Source: Kribbella antibiotica
GTDB lineage: Bacteria > Actinomycetota > Actinomycetes > Propionibacteriales > Kribbellaceae
DNA: 64,000 nt
Direction of reading: 5' to 3'
Assembly (NCBI RefSeq): GCF_004349055.1
Contig: NZ_SMKX01000023.1
Coordinates: 19,945 to 83,944 of the forward strand
Position 1 is the first letter of the stretch. Each line of letters begins with the position of its first letter. The notes under the pieces are model-generated. The model was given only the letters and a program-made list of their open reading frames with translations, was not told the DNA's origin and made no database searches. This document shows, in pieces, positions 1 through 8,449 of the stretch. The translations under genes were made by a program, and so were the position numbers.

Positions 1-215
1 TCCCGCGGCTTCCCGGCGAGCCCCCGGCCAAGCCGCTCTTCGGCCAGTCCGAGCCCGTAGTGCGGCGCGGTGTCGAAGTACCGCCAGCCCGCGTCCCAGG
101 CCGCATTCACCGTGGCGAGGGCATCATCCTCGGAGACCTTTGTCCGCAGACCGGCCAGCGGCGCTCCGCCCAGTCCGATCTTGAAACGGTCGCCGAAGAT
201 GTTCAGACCGCTCAT
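1..215 (-). CDS. Aldo/keto reductase, N-terminal part (cut by window edge)
   Basis: About 71 residues are visible, from the ATG at 215 to the left edge. The early GLGGAPLAGL segment and the later WRYFDTAPHYGLGLAEERLG segment are the N-terminal barrel strand and the conserved catalytic-Asp/Tyr-side motif of aldo/keto reductases. This form is common in D-threo-aldose (L-fucose) 1-dehydrogenases. The start overlaps the stop of the upstream SDR gene as ATGA, so the two are almost certainly co-transcribed with the fuconate dehydratase. That makes oxidation of L-fucose or a similar aldose to its lactone the likely role. The catalytic Lys and His lie outside the window, so the substrate is inferred from context. 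Confidence 0.82.
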   Translation of the reverse strand, partial: MSGLNIFGDRFKIGLGGAPLAGLRTKVSEDDALATVNAAWDAGWRYFDTAPHYGLGLAEERLGRGLAGKPR

Positions 216-979
216 GACCGCGCCGCTGGGAGTCGCAGACCCTGCATTCCGCCGTCGACAGCAAGCGCCGTACCGGTGGTTGAGCCGGACAGCGGGCTGG
301 CCAGGTACGCGATGGCGTGGGCGACCTCCTCGGCCGACACCAGACGACCCATCGGCTGCCGGGCTTCAAGCGATGCGCGCTCCGCCTCCGGGTCGGCGGC
401 GCTGTCGAGCAAACGGCCGACCCACGGGGTGTCCGCCGTACCGGGGTTCACGCAGTTGACCCGGATGCCTTCGCGAACGTGGTCAGCGGCCATCGCCATC
501 GTCAAGGCCAGTACGGCGCCCTTGCTGGCGGAGTACACGGCGCGGTTCGGCAGGCCGGCAGTGGCAGCGATCGAGCAGGTGTTGACGATCGCGGCCGCGG
601 ACGACTTGCGCAGATACGGCAGAGCGGCGCGGGTGACGCGGGCGATCCCGACCACGTTGACGTCGAGAACGCGGTGCCACTCGTCGTCGTCGTTCGCCGC
701 GACGTTGCCCTGGGCCCCGATCCCGGCGTTGTTCACCACGATGTCGATCCCGCCGAGCTGCAGCGCGGCCGCGGCGATGGCGGACCGCACGGAGGCGTCA
801 TCGGTGACATCGGCCGCGATGCCGGTCAGCGGCTCGGCGACGTCGGGTTTGAGGTCGAACACGACCACCTGCGCGCCACGAGCGGCCAGCAGGGTGGCGG
901 CCGCGAGGCCCAGGCCCGACGCGCCGCCGGTGACCACAGCTCGCAGGCCGGTGAAAGTGTTGTCTTGCGGGCTAGTCAC
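212..979 (-). CDS. SDR-family oxidoreductase, probable sugar-acid dehydrogenase of L-fucose catabolism
   Basis: A 255-residue classical short-chain dehydrogenase. It has the nucleotide-binding TGGASGLG motif near residue 17, NNAGIG near 86, a catalytic Ser about 15 residues before the Tyr, and YSASK near 149. PG near 180 and the C-terminal VDGG also fit the family. It starts with GTG at 979, overlapping the fuconate dehydratase stop (GTGA), and its own stop overlaps the next ATG. Sandwiched between a fuconate dehydratase and an aldo/keto reductase, it most likely oxidises 2-keto-3-deoxy-L-fuconate, or acts as the L-fucose dehydrogenase. The exact step cannot be told from sequence. Confidence 0.85.
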   Translation of the reverse strand: MTSPQDNTFTGLRAVVTGGASGLGLAAATLLAARGAQVVVFDLKPDVAEPLTGIAADVTDDASVRSAIAAAALQLGGIDIVVNNAGIGAQGNVAANDDDEWHRVLDVNVVGIARVTRAALPYLRKSSAAAIVNTCSIAATAGLPNRAVYSASKGAVLALTMAMAADHVREGIRVNCVNPGTADTPWVGRLLDSAADPEAERASLEARQPMGRLVSAEEVAHAIAYLASPLSGSTTGTALAVDGGMQGLRLPAARS

Positions 980-2292
980 TGGTTCTCCTTAGTGAGGTCG
1001 TTCCAGATCTTGCCACCCGGGAAGCGGAAGTCGGTCAGCGTCTCGGCGTCCATCTCGGCGCCGAAGCCCGGCTTCACCGGTGCCACGTAGTGCCCGGCCC
1101 GGATCACGACCGGGTCCAGGAAGTGCTCGTGCAGGTGGTCGACGAACTCGATCACCCGGTCCTCGACCGTCCCGCTGACCGCAACGTAGTCGAACATCGA
1201 CAGGTGCTGGACCAGCTCACACAGTCCTACCCCGCCTGCATGCGGACACACCGGTACGCCGAACTTCGCGGCCAGCAGCAGGATCGCGATGTTCTCGTTC
1301 ACTCCGGCGACCCGGGCGCTGTCGAGCTGGAGCACGGATAGCGATCCGGCTTGCAGCATCTGCTTGAACACAACGCGGTTCTGCACGTGCTCGCCGGTCG
1401 CGACGCGGGTCGGCGCAATCGCCTTCGCGATGGTCGCGTGGCCGAGGATGTCGTCGGGGCTGGTCGGCTCCTCGATCCACCAGACGTCGTACGGCGCCAG
1501 CGCCTTGACCCACTCGATGGCGTCGGCGACGTCCCAGCGCTGGTTGGCGTCGATGGCGATCCGGATGTCGGGGCCGACGGCCTCGCGGGCCAGCCGCATC
1601 CGGCGGATGTCGTCGTCGAGGTTCGCGCCGACCTTCAGCTTGATCTGCGTGAACCCCTCGGCGACGGCCTCGTGACACAGCCGGATCAGCTTGGCGTCGT
1701 CGTACCCGAGCCAGCCGGGCGTCGTCGTGTACGCCGGGTAGCCGTTCTCCCGCAGCAGCGCCTCACGCTCGCCGCGGCCGGTCTGACCCTTGCGCAGGAT
1801 CTCGAGCGCCTCGTCCGGAGTGAGCGCATCGGTCAGGTAGCGGAAGTCGACCAGGTCGACGATCTGCTCAGGCGTCAGATCGGACAGCAACTTCCAGAGC
1901 GGGACACCGGCGCGTTTGGCCGCCAGATCCCAGACTGCGTTGACGACTGCGCCGATCGCCATGTGCATGACGCCCTTCTCCGGGCCCAGCCAGCGCAGCT
2001 GCGAGTCGTGCACGAGCGACTTCCAGAAGCCGCCGAGATCGTTCAGCGTCGCGTCCAGGTCGAGCCCGACGACGTGGTCGCGCAGCGCGTGGATGGCGGC
2101 GGTCTGCACGTCGTTCCCACGACCGATCGTGAACGCGAAACCGTGCCCTTCGAGCCCGTCGCCGGCATCGGTGCGCAGGATCAGGTACGCCGCCGAGTAG
2201 TCCGGGTCGGGGTTCATCGCGTCGGAGCCGTCCAGGTCCAGCGACGTGGGGAAGCGGACGTCATACGTCTCTAACTCGGTGAAACGTGCCAT
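976..2292 (-). CDS. L-fuconate dehydratase (enolase superfamily)
   Basis: A 438-residue enolase-superfamily protein matching the usual length of L-fuconate dehydratase, which converts L-fuconate to 2-keto-3-deoxy-L-fuconate. The active-site set is visible: the KLK motif (Lys near 217 and 219), metal ligands in DANQRW (near 247), WIEEP (near 273) and GEH (near 301), and the catalytic His in PHAGG near 351. These positions nearly coincide with those of characterised FucD enzymes. I chose the ATG at 2292, giving [15 protein letters not shown], rather than an in-frame upstream extension that lacks family similarity. It is first in the operon, directly behind a perfect palindrome at 2334-2345. Confidence 0.92.
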   Translation of the reverse strand: MARFTELETYDVRFPTSLDLDGSDAMNPDPDYSAAYLILRTDAGDGLEGHGFAFTIGRGNDVQTAAIHALRDHVVGLDLDATLNDLGGFWKSLVHDSQLRWLGPEKGVMHMAIGAVVNAVWDLAAKRAGVPLWKLLSDLTPEQIVDLVDFRYLTDALTPDEALEILRKGQTGRGEREALLRENGYPAYTTTPGWLGYDDAKLIRLCHEAVAEGFTQIKLKVGANLDDDIRRMRLAREAVGPDIRIAIDANQRWDVADAIEWVKALAPYDVWWIEEPTSPDDILGHATIAKAIAPTRVATGEHVQNRVVFKQMLQAGSLSVLQLDSARVAGVNENIAILLLAAKFGVPVCPHAGGVGLCELVQHLSMFDYVAVSGTVEDRVIEFVDHLHEHFLDPVVIRAGHYVAPVKPGFGAEMDAETLTDFRFPGGKIWNDLTKENQ

Positions 2293-2333
2293 GGAGTGAC
2301 CCGATCTGGTGCGGAGGGCGGTCTGTTCGACGA

Positions 2334-2345
2334 ATCCTATAGGAT
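2334..2345. promoter_or_regulatory. Probable GntR-type operator of the fuconate operon
   Basis: A perfect 12-bp palindrome, ATCCTATAGGAT, lies 42 bp upstream of the fuconate dehydratase start. Palindromes of this kind are typical operators of FadR-subfamily GntR regulators of sugar-acid operons in actinobacteria. No such regulator is encoded in the window; it may lie beyond the left edge. Confidence 0.6.
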
Positions 2346-2370
2346 ATGTGGCAGCTTCGGCAGGGGGTTT

Positions 2371-2473
2371 GGACCGCCACCACTGACTAACTGGGCCGCC
2401 CACCGCCACCTGCACGCTCAGCGCCTCCTCGCGGGGCCCGTCGGCGGGAGGTTGGACAGTGCTGGAAGTCCGC
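2371..2473 (+). repeat. Dispersed palindromic element, copy A
   Basis: A roughly 103-bp intergenic block that aligns, with one gap, to the reverse complement of 42891-42992. Shared landmarks are GGACCGCCACCACTG (here) against GAACCGCCACCACTG at the start, CACGCTCAGC in the middle (2413), and a CAGTG..TGG..GTCCGC end (2457-2473). The ends form an imperfect inverted repeat (12 of 15 positions). It fills most of the gap before folP2, and its right end supplies a TTGGACA that could serve as a -35 box. Its nature (MITE-like, REP-like or structured RNA) is unknown. Confidence 0.6.
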
Positions 2474-2477
2474 CGGA

Positions 2478-2483
2478 TACAGT
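2478..2483 (+). promoter_or_regulatory. Candidate -10 box for a leaderless folP2 transcript
   Basis: TACAGT lies only 6 nt before the folP2 ATG, and TTGGACA lies about 20 bp further upstream (2452-2458). A -10 hexamer this close to the start codon suggests transcription begins at or next to the ATG. Confidence 0.45.
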
Positions 2484-2489
2484 CGCCTC

Positions 2490-3356
2490 ATGACTGCGCT
2501 GCGCCTGGGCCAACGCACTTTCGGGGTCGGCGAGTTCGCCGTGATGGCGATCGTGAACCGGACTCCGGACTCGTTCTACGACCGGGGCGCGACCTACGCG
2601 GCCGATGCGGCATACGCGGCGATCGATCAGGCGGTCGCGGACGGTGCCGATCTGGTCGACATCGGTGGCGTGAAGGCCGGGTACGGCGAGCCGGTCAGCG
2701 AGGACGAGGAGCTACGGCGGACGGTCGACTTCGTGGCCGGGATCCGAGAGCGGCACCCCTCGCTGGTGATCAGCGTGGACACCTACCGCAGCGGCGTCGC
2801 CCGGCGCGTGGTCGAGGCCGGTGCCGACCTGCTGAACGACACCTGGTCCGGTTCCGACCCTGACCTCGTCTACGCCGCCGCCGAGTTCGGCGCCGGGCTC
2901 GTCTGCAGTCACGTCGGCGGACTCTCCCCGCGCACCGACCCGCACCGGATGGCGTACGACGACGTGGTCGAAGACGTCATCCGTACGACGACCGGTCTCG
3001 CCGAGCGCGCAGTCGCGGCCGGGGTGCGGCGGGACGGGATCCTCATCGATCCGACCCACGACTTCGGCAAGAACACCCTGCAGTCGCTCGAACTGACCCG
3101 CCGGCTGGATGAGCTGGCGGCAACCGGCTGGCCGGTGCTCGTGGCCGTGTCCAACAAGGACTTCATCGGCGAGACGCTGGAGCTCCCACCTGGTCAGCGC
3201 GGCAACGGCACACTGGCCGCACTGAGCATCTCGGCGTGGCTTGGGGCTCGGGTGTTCCGGGTACACGACGTACCGGCTGCACGCCAGGCGCTCGACCTGA
3301 TCGCCGTACTGCGTGGCACTGCCCAGCCCGCCGGAACCCGAAGGAGCCTGGCCTGA
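2490..3356 (+). CDS. folP2: Dihydropteroate synthase homologue, FolP2 type
   Basis: A 288-residue TIM-barrel protein of the dihydropteroate synthase family. The early MAIVNRTPDSFYDRG block and the VSVDTYRSGVAR, NDTW and DPTHDFGKN blocks follow the family order. Where canonical enzymes have a G-E-S-T-R-P loop, this one has DIGGVKAGYGE. That substitution is the signature of actinobacterial FolP2 paralogues such as the one in mycobacteria, which are reported to lack ordinary DHPS activity. It begins at the ATG at 2490 behind a probable leaderless promoter and overlaps the next gene (TGATG). A folate-related role is plausible but the reaction is uncertain. Confidence 0.82.
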   Translation: MTALRLGQRTFGVGEFAVMAIVNRTPDSFYDRGATYAADAAYAAIDQAVADGADLVDIGGVKAGYGEPVSEDEELRRTVDFVAGIRERHPSLVISVDTYRSGVARRVVEAGADLLNDTWSGSDPDLVYAAAEFGAGLVCSHVGGLSPRTDPHRMAYDDVVEDVIRTTTGLAERAVAAGVRRDGILIDPTHDFGKNTLQSLELTRRLDELAATGWPVLVAVSNKDFIGETLELPPGQRGNGTLAALSISAWLGARVFRVHDVPAARQALDLIAVLRGTAQPAGTRRSLA

Positions 3357-4078
3357 TGCGCCAATTGGACGAGCTGACGGACGACGACCTGATCGAGGTC
3401 TACCAGGTCGCCGACCGCACGGTGCCGCACCTGCGCGCCAACTTCGTCAGCAGCCTGGACGGTGCGGTCGAGATCGACGGCAAGTCGAAGGCGCTGTCGA
3501 GTGACTCCGACAGTCGGGTCTTCAGCATGATCCGGCGGCTGGCCGACGTCGTACTGGTCGGTGCCGGCACCATCCGCGACGAGGGCTACACGCCTCTGAG
3601 GCTGTCCGCCGCCAGCCGTTCCTGGCGCCAGGCGCAAGGCCTCGCCGAGAACCCCACGCTCGCGGTCGTCTCCGGTCGCCTCGAACTCAGCCCCGACAAC
3701 CCGATCTTCCAGTCGGCCGTGCGCCCACTCGTCATCACGCATGAAGCCTCCCCGCCGGACCGCCGTGCGGCCCTCGCCAAGGTCGCCGATGTGCTCGTCC
3801 TCGGCGGCACCGAGGTCGAGCTGCCCGCGCTGGTCAAGACGCTGGCCGAGCGCGGCCAGCCGCAGATCCTCTGCGAAGGCGGTCCGAGCCTCCTGGGCGC
3901 ACTCACCGCCGCTGACCTCGTCGACGAACTCTGTCTGTCCCTGGCGCCCGTCTTGGCGGGTCCAGGCTCCGGCCGCATCACAGCCGGCGCTCCCACTGCT
4001 GCCCGTCAGCTAAAGCTGGCCACGACGGTGGCTGGCGCCGACGACTACCTCTTCTTCCGCTACCTCCGGGAGTCCTGA
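3356..4078 (+). CDS. RibD C-terminal-type pyrimidine/dihydrofolate reductase-like protein
   Basis: A 240-residue stand-alone reductase domain of the RibD C-terminal/DHFR-like fold. Recognisable blocks are ANFVSSLDGAVEIDGKS near residue 27, the VGAGTIRDEGY NADPH-binding segment near 68, and the CEGGPSLLGAL segment near 180. There is no deaminase domain, and a complete ribD lies elsewhere in this window, so this is a paralogue rather than the main riboflavin enzyme. The start ATG at 3356 overlaps the folP2 stop, suggesting joint expression; the pairing hints at pterin- or folate-type chemistry. Substrate unknown. Confidence 0.8.
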   Translation: MRQLDELTDDDLIEVYQVADRTVPHLRANFVSSLDGAVEIDGKSKALSSDSDSRVFSMIRRLADVVLVGAGTIRDEGYTPLRLSAASRSWRQAQGLAENPTLAVVSGRLELSPDNPIFQSAVRPLVITHEASPPDRRAALAKVADVLVLGGTEVELPALVKTLAERGQPQILCEGGPSLLGALTAADLVDELCLSLAPVLAGPGSGRITAGAPTAARQLKLATTVAGADDYLFFRYLRES

Positions 4079-4079
4079 C

Positions 4080-4760
4080 ATGCCCGTTGTGGCCGCCGCA
4101 GTCTGCCCCCACCCACCTCTACTGGTCCCCGAAGTCGCCTCCGGCGCTGCCGCGGAGCTGGACGAGCTACGCGCCGCCTGCCTCGCCGCTGTCGACCTGC
4201 TCGCAACTGCCGACCAGGTGCTGGTGATCGGCTCGGCAGCCGGTGACGCGAGCTATGGCTCGACCGCTGGCGGCTCCTTCGGCCCGTACGGCGCTCCATC
4301 CGTCCGCCTAGGCATCGGCGAACCGGTGCTGCCGCTCTCGTTGGCAATCGGCGGCTGGCTCCTCGAACAGTCCAAGGCTGTCCACATGCCCCGGAGCTAC
4401 CGCGCCGTACCGGTGGATGCCGCACCGGCCGACTGCGTGCAGCTTGGCAAGGAGATTGCTCAGGGCAACGACCGTATCGGGCTGCTGGTGATGGGGGATG
4501 GGGCTCCGCGGCGGAGCGAGCATTCGCCGGTGCACCTGCATCCGCTGGCAGAGGCGTTCGACAGCACGGTGGCTAACGCGTTCGCTGCGGCAGATGCCGA
4601 CGTACTGGCTGCTCTTGACCCGGAGCTCGCGGCTGAGCTCCAGGCGGCAGGGCGGGCGCCTTGGCAGGTGCTGGCCGGAGCGCTGGGCCGGCTGCAGGGT
4701 GAGCTCTTGTACGACGCGGCGCCGTACGGGGTCGGCTACTTCGTCGCCAGCTTTAGCTGA
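4080..4760 (+). CDS. Class III extradiol dioxygenase-like protein, function unknown
   Basis: A 226-residue protein that starts MPVVAAAVCPHPPLLVPEV. The His-containing CPHPPLL start and the later LLVMGDGAPRRSEHSP segment resemble the class III extradiol dioxygenase/MEMO-like fold conserved as hypothetical proteins in many actinobacteria. It starts 1 bp after the preceding reductase stop, so it is the third gene of that operon. Its end overlaps the convergent gene by 8 bp. No actual dioxygenase activity can be claimed. Confidence 0.7.
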   Translation: MPVVAAAVCPHPPLLVPEVASGAAAELDELRAACLAAVDLLATADQVLVIGSAAGDASYGSTAGGSFGPYGAPSVRLGIGEPVLPLSLAIGGWLLEQSKAVHMPRSYRAVPVDAAPADCVQLGKEIAQGNDRIGLLVMGDGAPRRSEHSPVHLHPLAEAFDSTVANAFAAADADVLAALDPELAAELQAAGRAPWQVLAGALGRLQGELLYDAAPYGVGYFVASFS

Positions 4761-5370
4761 CCGGCACGTCCGGCCAGCGCGGTGCGGTCGCAGCGAGGTC
4801 GTCTCGACCCAGTGCGCGCAGTTGCGAGACCAGGTCACCCCGAGCAGCCTGTACGGCGCTCACCGCTGCCGCCGCCGTGTCATGCGGACCCGACCAGTTG
4901 CAGACGGCATCTCCGGCGTACCAGCCTGGCCGCACATGGGAGGCGGCGAGCCGGGCTGCCGGGAGCGGAGCGTCGGCCAGCTGGATCACAGCGTCGACAG
5001 CGACGACCGGTGCGGTCAGGTCGAGGAGAGGTCGTAGCTCAACGGCGTCCGTACGGACGAACTCGTAGCCGGCCGGTGCGCGCTCCGCTAGCCAGGCCAG
5101 GGCCTCAGCAGCGGTCTGCTGCAGTAGCGAAGGGTCCGCGAGAGTGCGCACACCGCACTGGCGGGTGTGGGTCGGTCGGAGCTCGTTCTGCCACAACCTG
5201 ACCTGCAGCTCCTCGCGGCCGGACAGCCGCCGGCCGAGGATGCGGGCGAGACCGACGACGTCGAAGTTCAGCTCGTCCGGGGTGCGCTTCCGCCCTGGCT
5301 CGAGTGGCATGCCCGGCAGTGTCCCCCGAGCGGTCCACGGCCCGACATGCCACCGAGTCAGAACAGTCAC
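4753..5370 (-). CDS. Conserved hypothetical protein
   Basis: A 205-residue soluble protein that I do not recognise. It has no signal peptide or membrane segment, several Trp residues, and a C-terminal half rich in Ala (DTAAAAVSAVQAARGD). Start GTG at 5370 lies 9 bp downstream of the siderophore-binding lipoprotein stop, so it may be expressed with it. The 3' end overlaps the convergent dioxygenase-like gene by 8 bp. No function is proposed. Confidence 0.6.
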   Translation of the reverse strand: MTVLTRWHVGPWTARGTLPGMPLEPGRKRTPDELNFDVVGLARILGRRLSGREELQVRLWQNELRPTHTRQCGVRTLADPSLLQQTAAEALAWLAERAPAGYEFVRTDAVELRPLLDLTAPVVAVDAVIQLADAPLPAARLAASHVRPGWYAGDAVCNWSGPHDTAAAAVSAVQAARGDLVSQLRALGRDDLAATAPRWPDVPVS

Positions 5371-5379
5371 ACCAACACC

Positions 5380-6357
5380 CTATGGCTTGACGGGTGCGTC
5401 CACACCGAAGGTCTTGGCGAGGTCACCCAGGATGACCCAGGCGCCCTGCAGACCGACAGCGGTCATCCAGGTCAGGTCCGGGACCTCGTGCACCTTCGGG
5501 GCGAGCGGCTTCCAGAGCGGGTTGGCCTTGAACTCGGCCGCGGTCTTGGCGCCGACACCCTTGTCGTCGGCGAACGTGGTGACGAAGATCGCGTCGGCGT
5601 CGGCGTCCTTGATCCGCTCCGGGCTGATCTCCAGGGCGAACCCGTCGACGTCCTGCGACTTCGGCCGGGCCAGGCCGGCGTCCTTCAGCACGATGCCGGA
5701 GAAGGTGGCCTTCTGGTAGAGCCGGGTCGGGCCGTCGAGGAAGCGGACCACCGAGACGGTCGGGTTCTTCGCCTTGGTGTTGATGGCGGCACCGACGGTC
5801 CGGGCGGCCGTCTTGTACGCCGAGAGTTCCTGGTCGGCCAGCTGCTCCTGGCCGAGCGCCTTCGCCTCGAGCCGGATGTTGTCCTGCCAGGTCGGTCCAG
5901 TGGTCTCCGACATGATCGTCGGGGCGATCTTGGACAGCTGCTCGTAGAGCTTCTCGTGCCGGACCTTGGCGGTGATGATCAGGTCCGGCTGGAGGTCGGC
6001 GATCTTCTCCAGGTTCGGCTCGGCCAGCGTGCCGACCGGCTGGGCGTCCTTACCGAGCGTGTCCCGGTCGGCGCCCAGATACTCCGGCAGCTTGTCCTTG
6101 ATGCTGCGGTAGTCGGTGTAGCCGACGACCGGGGTGTCCAGGATCAGCGTCGCGTCGACGAAGCTGGCGTCCAGGGCGACGACCCGCTTGGGCTTGGCGG
6201 GGATCTCGGTCTTGCCCATCGCGTGCTCGATGGTGCGCGGGAAGCCGGTGGACGACGAGCCGGGCGCCTCCGGGGACTTCCCGTCGTCCGACGAGCCACA
6301 GCCGGTCAGGGCCAAGGCGGTGACGGCGAGCAGGGCGGTAATGCGGTGCAGGCGCAC
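5380..6357 (-). CDS. Iron-siderophore ABC transporter substrate-binding lipoprotein
   Basis: A 325-residue FepB/FecB-type periplasmic-binding protein. A signal peptide ends in the lipobox LTGC (Cys20), so the mature protein is membrane-anchored outside the cell. The PKRVVALDASFVDATLILDT start of the domain and ADLQPDLIITA are typical of class III helical-backbone metal-siderophore receptors. It starts with GTG at 6357 behind AGGAGA. It is divergent from two FecCD permeases, an ATPase and a FhuF-like protein, and the shared intergenic region holds an iron box. Role: capture of ferric siderophore for import. Confidence 0.92.
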   Translation of the reverse strand: MRLHRITALLAVTALALTGCGSSDDGKSPEAPGSSSTGFPRTIEHAMGKTEIPAKPKRVVALDASFVDATLILDTPVVGYTDYRSIKDKLPEYLGADRDTLGKDAQPVGTLAEPNLEKIADLQPDLIITAKVRHEKLYEQLSKIAPTIMSETTGPTWQDNIRLEAKALGQEQLADQELSAYKTAARTVGAAINTKAKNPTVSVVRFLDGPTRLYQKATFSGIVLKDAGLARPKSQDVDGFALEISPERIKDADADAIFVTTFADDKGVGAKTAAEFKANPLWKPLAPKVHEVPDLTWMTAVGLQGAWVILGDLAKTFGVDAPVKP

Positions 6358-6410
6358 GGGTCTCTCCTGGGGACACGGGTCGCGTAAGGTGACTCACGAC
6401 CTCTGACAAG

Positions 6411-6429
6411 TAAGGCAACGCTAACCTAT
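6411..6429. promoter_or_regulatory. DtxR/IdeR-type iron box
   Basis: TAAGGCAACGCTAACCTAT matches the 19-bp DtxR/IdeR/DmdR consensus TTAGGTTAGGCTAACCTAA at 14 of 19 positions, with a perfect right half. It ends on the first bases of the permease start codon (ATG at 6428) and lies 54 bp upstream of the divergent binding-protein start. One site could therefore repress both directions when iron is plentiful. Confidence 0.7.
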
Positions 6430-7423
6430 GTCGTCCCCTGCTCGGCGCACAGTGTTCCTGGTAGTGCTGATCGTCATACTCGCGCTGGTCTTCGTTGCCA
6501 GCTTGGCTTTCGGGTCGCGCTGGCTCGGTCCGGGCGCGCTGTGGCACGCCATGACCGCCAACAACGGCTCTGACGCCGATGTGATCGTCCGCAGCCTGCG
6601 GGCGCCGCGCACGATCGTTGCCGTCCTCATCGGTCTCTGCCTCGGCGTGGCCGGAGCCCTGATGCAAGGCCACACCCGCAATGCGCTCGCTGAGCCCGGC
6701 ATCTTCGGTGTGAGCGCGGGCGCTGCCTTCGCTGTAGTTCTAGGGCTACAGACCGGAGTCGTCGAGTCAGTCGGCGCCACAGTGTGGGTAGCGCTCGCGG
6801 GTGCACTGATAGCCACGTACGGCGTACAGCGGCTGGCGTCGCGGGGGAGTGGCGCGACTCCAGTCGGGCTGGCGTTAACAGGGGCTGCTGTGGCCGCACT
6901 GCTCGGTGCGATGACCTCCGCAGTTGTCTTGCTCGACAGCACCACTCTGGACAGCTATCGCTTCTGGGCGGTCGGATCGGTGGCTGGTCGCGGTCTCGAC
7001 GTCGCCGGTCAGGTGCTGCCGTTCGCGGTGATCGGTCTGGTCCTCGCCGCCATCAATGCGCGCGATCTCGACCTGCTGGCGCTCGGTGATGATGTGGCTG
7101 CAGGACTCGGACTGTCGATTCCCCGCGCCCGCCTGATCGGGCTAGGCGCGATCGGCCTGCTCACCGCGGCCGGAGTGGCTGCCTGCGGCCCGATCGGCTT
7201 CCTGGGCTTGCTGTCTGGTCATGTGGCTCGGCAGCTCTTCGGCTCCCGCAACACCTGGCTGATCCCGGGCGCCGGACTGGTCGGTGCGAGCGCCATGGTG
7301 CTCGCGGACCTTGTCGGCCGGTTGATCGGCGGTGCGGGCGAGGTGCAGGCCGGTGTGGTGCTGGGCATCGTCGGTGCGCCGCTGTTCGTGCTGGTGGTTC
7401 GCCGCCGGGCGGTGGTGCTGTGA
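6428..7423 (+). CDS. FecCD-family iron-siderophore ABC transporter permease
   Basis: A 331-residue, highly hydrophobic protein of the FecCD/BtuC permease family with about nine to ten membrane spans. Family landmarks include LRAPRTIVAVLIGLCLGVAG and the NALAEPGIFGVSAGAAFA block near residue 85. GDDVAAGLGLSIPRAR near 220 is the coupling region to the ATPase. It forms a heterodimeric channel with the next gene, whose GTG start overlaps its stop (GTGA). No clear ribosome site precedes ATG 6428, which sits under the iron box, so initiation may be leaderless; an in-frame GTG at 6452 is the alternative. Confidence 0.92.
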   Translation: MSSPARRTVFLVVLIVILALVFVASLAFGSRWLGPGALWHAMTANNGSDADVIVRSLRAPRTIVAVLIGLCLGVAGALMQGHTRNALAEPGIFGVSAGAAFAVVLGLQTGVVESVGATVWVALAGALIATYGVQRLASRGSGATPVGLALTGAAVAALLGAMTSAVVLLDSTTLDSYRFWAVGSVAGRGLDVAGQVLPFAVIGLVLAAINARDLDLLALGDDVAAGLGLSIPRARLIGLGAIGLLTAAGVAACGPIGFLGLLSGHVARQLFGSRNTWLIPGAGLVGASAMVLADLVGRLIGGAGEVQAGVVLGIVGAPLFVLVVRRRAVVL

Positions 7424-8448
7424 AATCCCGCACTGTCGTGCTGAGCCTGCTCTTCGCAGTCCTGGCGATCGCCGTCGCCCTGCTGTCACTAAGCATCGGT
7501 ACGTCGAAAGTCCCGGTCGCGGATGTGATCGACGTACTGCTCGGTGGTGGGCGCCGTGGGCAACGACTGATCGTGCTCGACCTGCGATTGCCACGAGTCG
7601 CCACCGGACTGCTCGTGGGAATCGCCTTCGCCGTGTCCGGTGCGCTCCTGCAAACCCTGTCCCGCAACGCGTTGGCCAGCCCGGACATCGTCGGTGTGAA
7701 CTCGGGAGCGTCGGCCGGAGCGGTCGCAGTGATCGTGCTGGCCGGAAGCGGTGGCGGCAACATCTCGGGGTTCGCGGGTCAAGTGGGGATCCCGTTGGCC
7801 GCCGTCGTTGGCGGGCTGCTGGCCACACTCACTGTCGGCATCCTGTCCATCCAGCGTGGGCAGGTCGACGGTGGCCGGATAGTGCTGATCGGTGTCGGTG
7901 TAGCGGCCGCCGCGAACTCCTTGGTCGCTTGGATGCTGGTGATCGGCGATGTGAACGACGCTGGCCGTGCCGCGGCCTGGCTGGCCGGTTCGCTCAACTC
8001 GCGCGAGTGGAGCGACGCCCTCCCGGTGCTGATCGCACTAGCCGTGCTGTTGCCGGTAGCAATCATGTTCAACCGGGACCTATCCGCCATGGTGCTCGGC
8101 GACGACGTGGCGTCCTCGCTAGGCGTGCGGGTGGCGCGTATCCGGCTACTCCTGCTGATCGTGGCGACAGTCCTGGCCGCTATGGCGACTGCCGGAGCCG
8201 GTCCGATTGCCTTCGTCGCTCTGGTGGCTCCACAGGTCGCACTGCGGCTGACCCGGATGGAGCGGCCGCCGTTGGTGACATCCGCGTTGCTGGGCGCACT
8301 GTTCGTCGTACTGGCTGATCTGATTGCACGCAACGGCCTGGGCTGGCTCCACTTCGGCCCGTATGAGCTTCCTGTCGGTGTGATCACCGCCGCGGCCGGA
8401 GCGCCGTATCTGCTTCACCTAATCGGCCGTCAGCAGAAGGGGCGTTGA
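7420..8448 (+). CDS. FecCD-family iron-siderophore ABC transporter permease (second subunit)
   Basis: A 342-residue partner permease of the same family, with DLRLPRVATGLLVGIAFAVSG, SRNALASPDIVGVNSGASAG and the coupling-helix block LGDDVASSLGVRVARIR. It starts with GTG at 7420, overlapping the first permease, and is followed 1 bp after its stop by the ATPase gene. With its partner it forms the membrane pore for ferric-siderophore import. The pair is clearly paralogous but diverged, as is usual for FepD/FepG-type systems. Confidence 0.92.
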   Translation: MKSRTVVLSLLFAVLAIAVALLSLSIGTSKVPVADVIDVLLGGGRRGQRLIVLDLRLPRVATGLLVGIAFAVSGALLQTLSRNALASPDIVGVNSGASAGAVAVIVLAGSGGGNISGFAGQVGIPLAAVVGGLLATLTVGILSIQRGQVDGGRIVLIGVGVAAAANSLVAWMLVIGDVNDAGRAAAWLAGSLNSREWSDALPVLIALAVLLPVAIMFNRDLSAMVLGDDVASSLGVRVARIRLLLLIVATVLAAMATAGAGPIAFVALVAPQVALRLTRMERPPLVTSALLGALFVVLADLIARNGLGWLHFGPYELPVGVITAAAGAPYLLHLIGRQQKGR

Positions 8449-8449
8449 T

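Noticed and set aside
6382..6398. Second iron box near TAAGGTGACTCAC
   Set aside because: Only about 6 of 9 left-half positions match and there is no right half.
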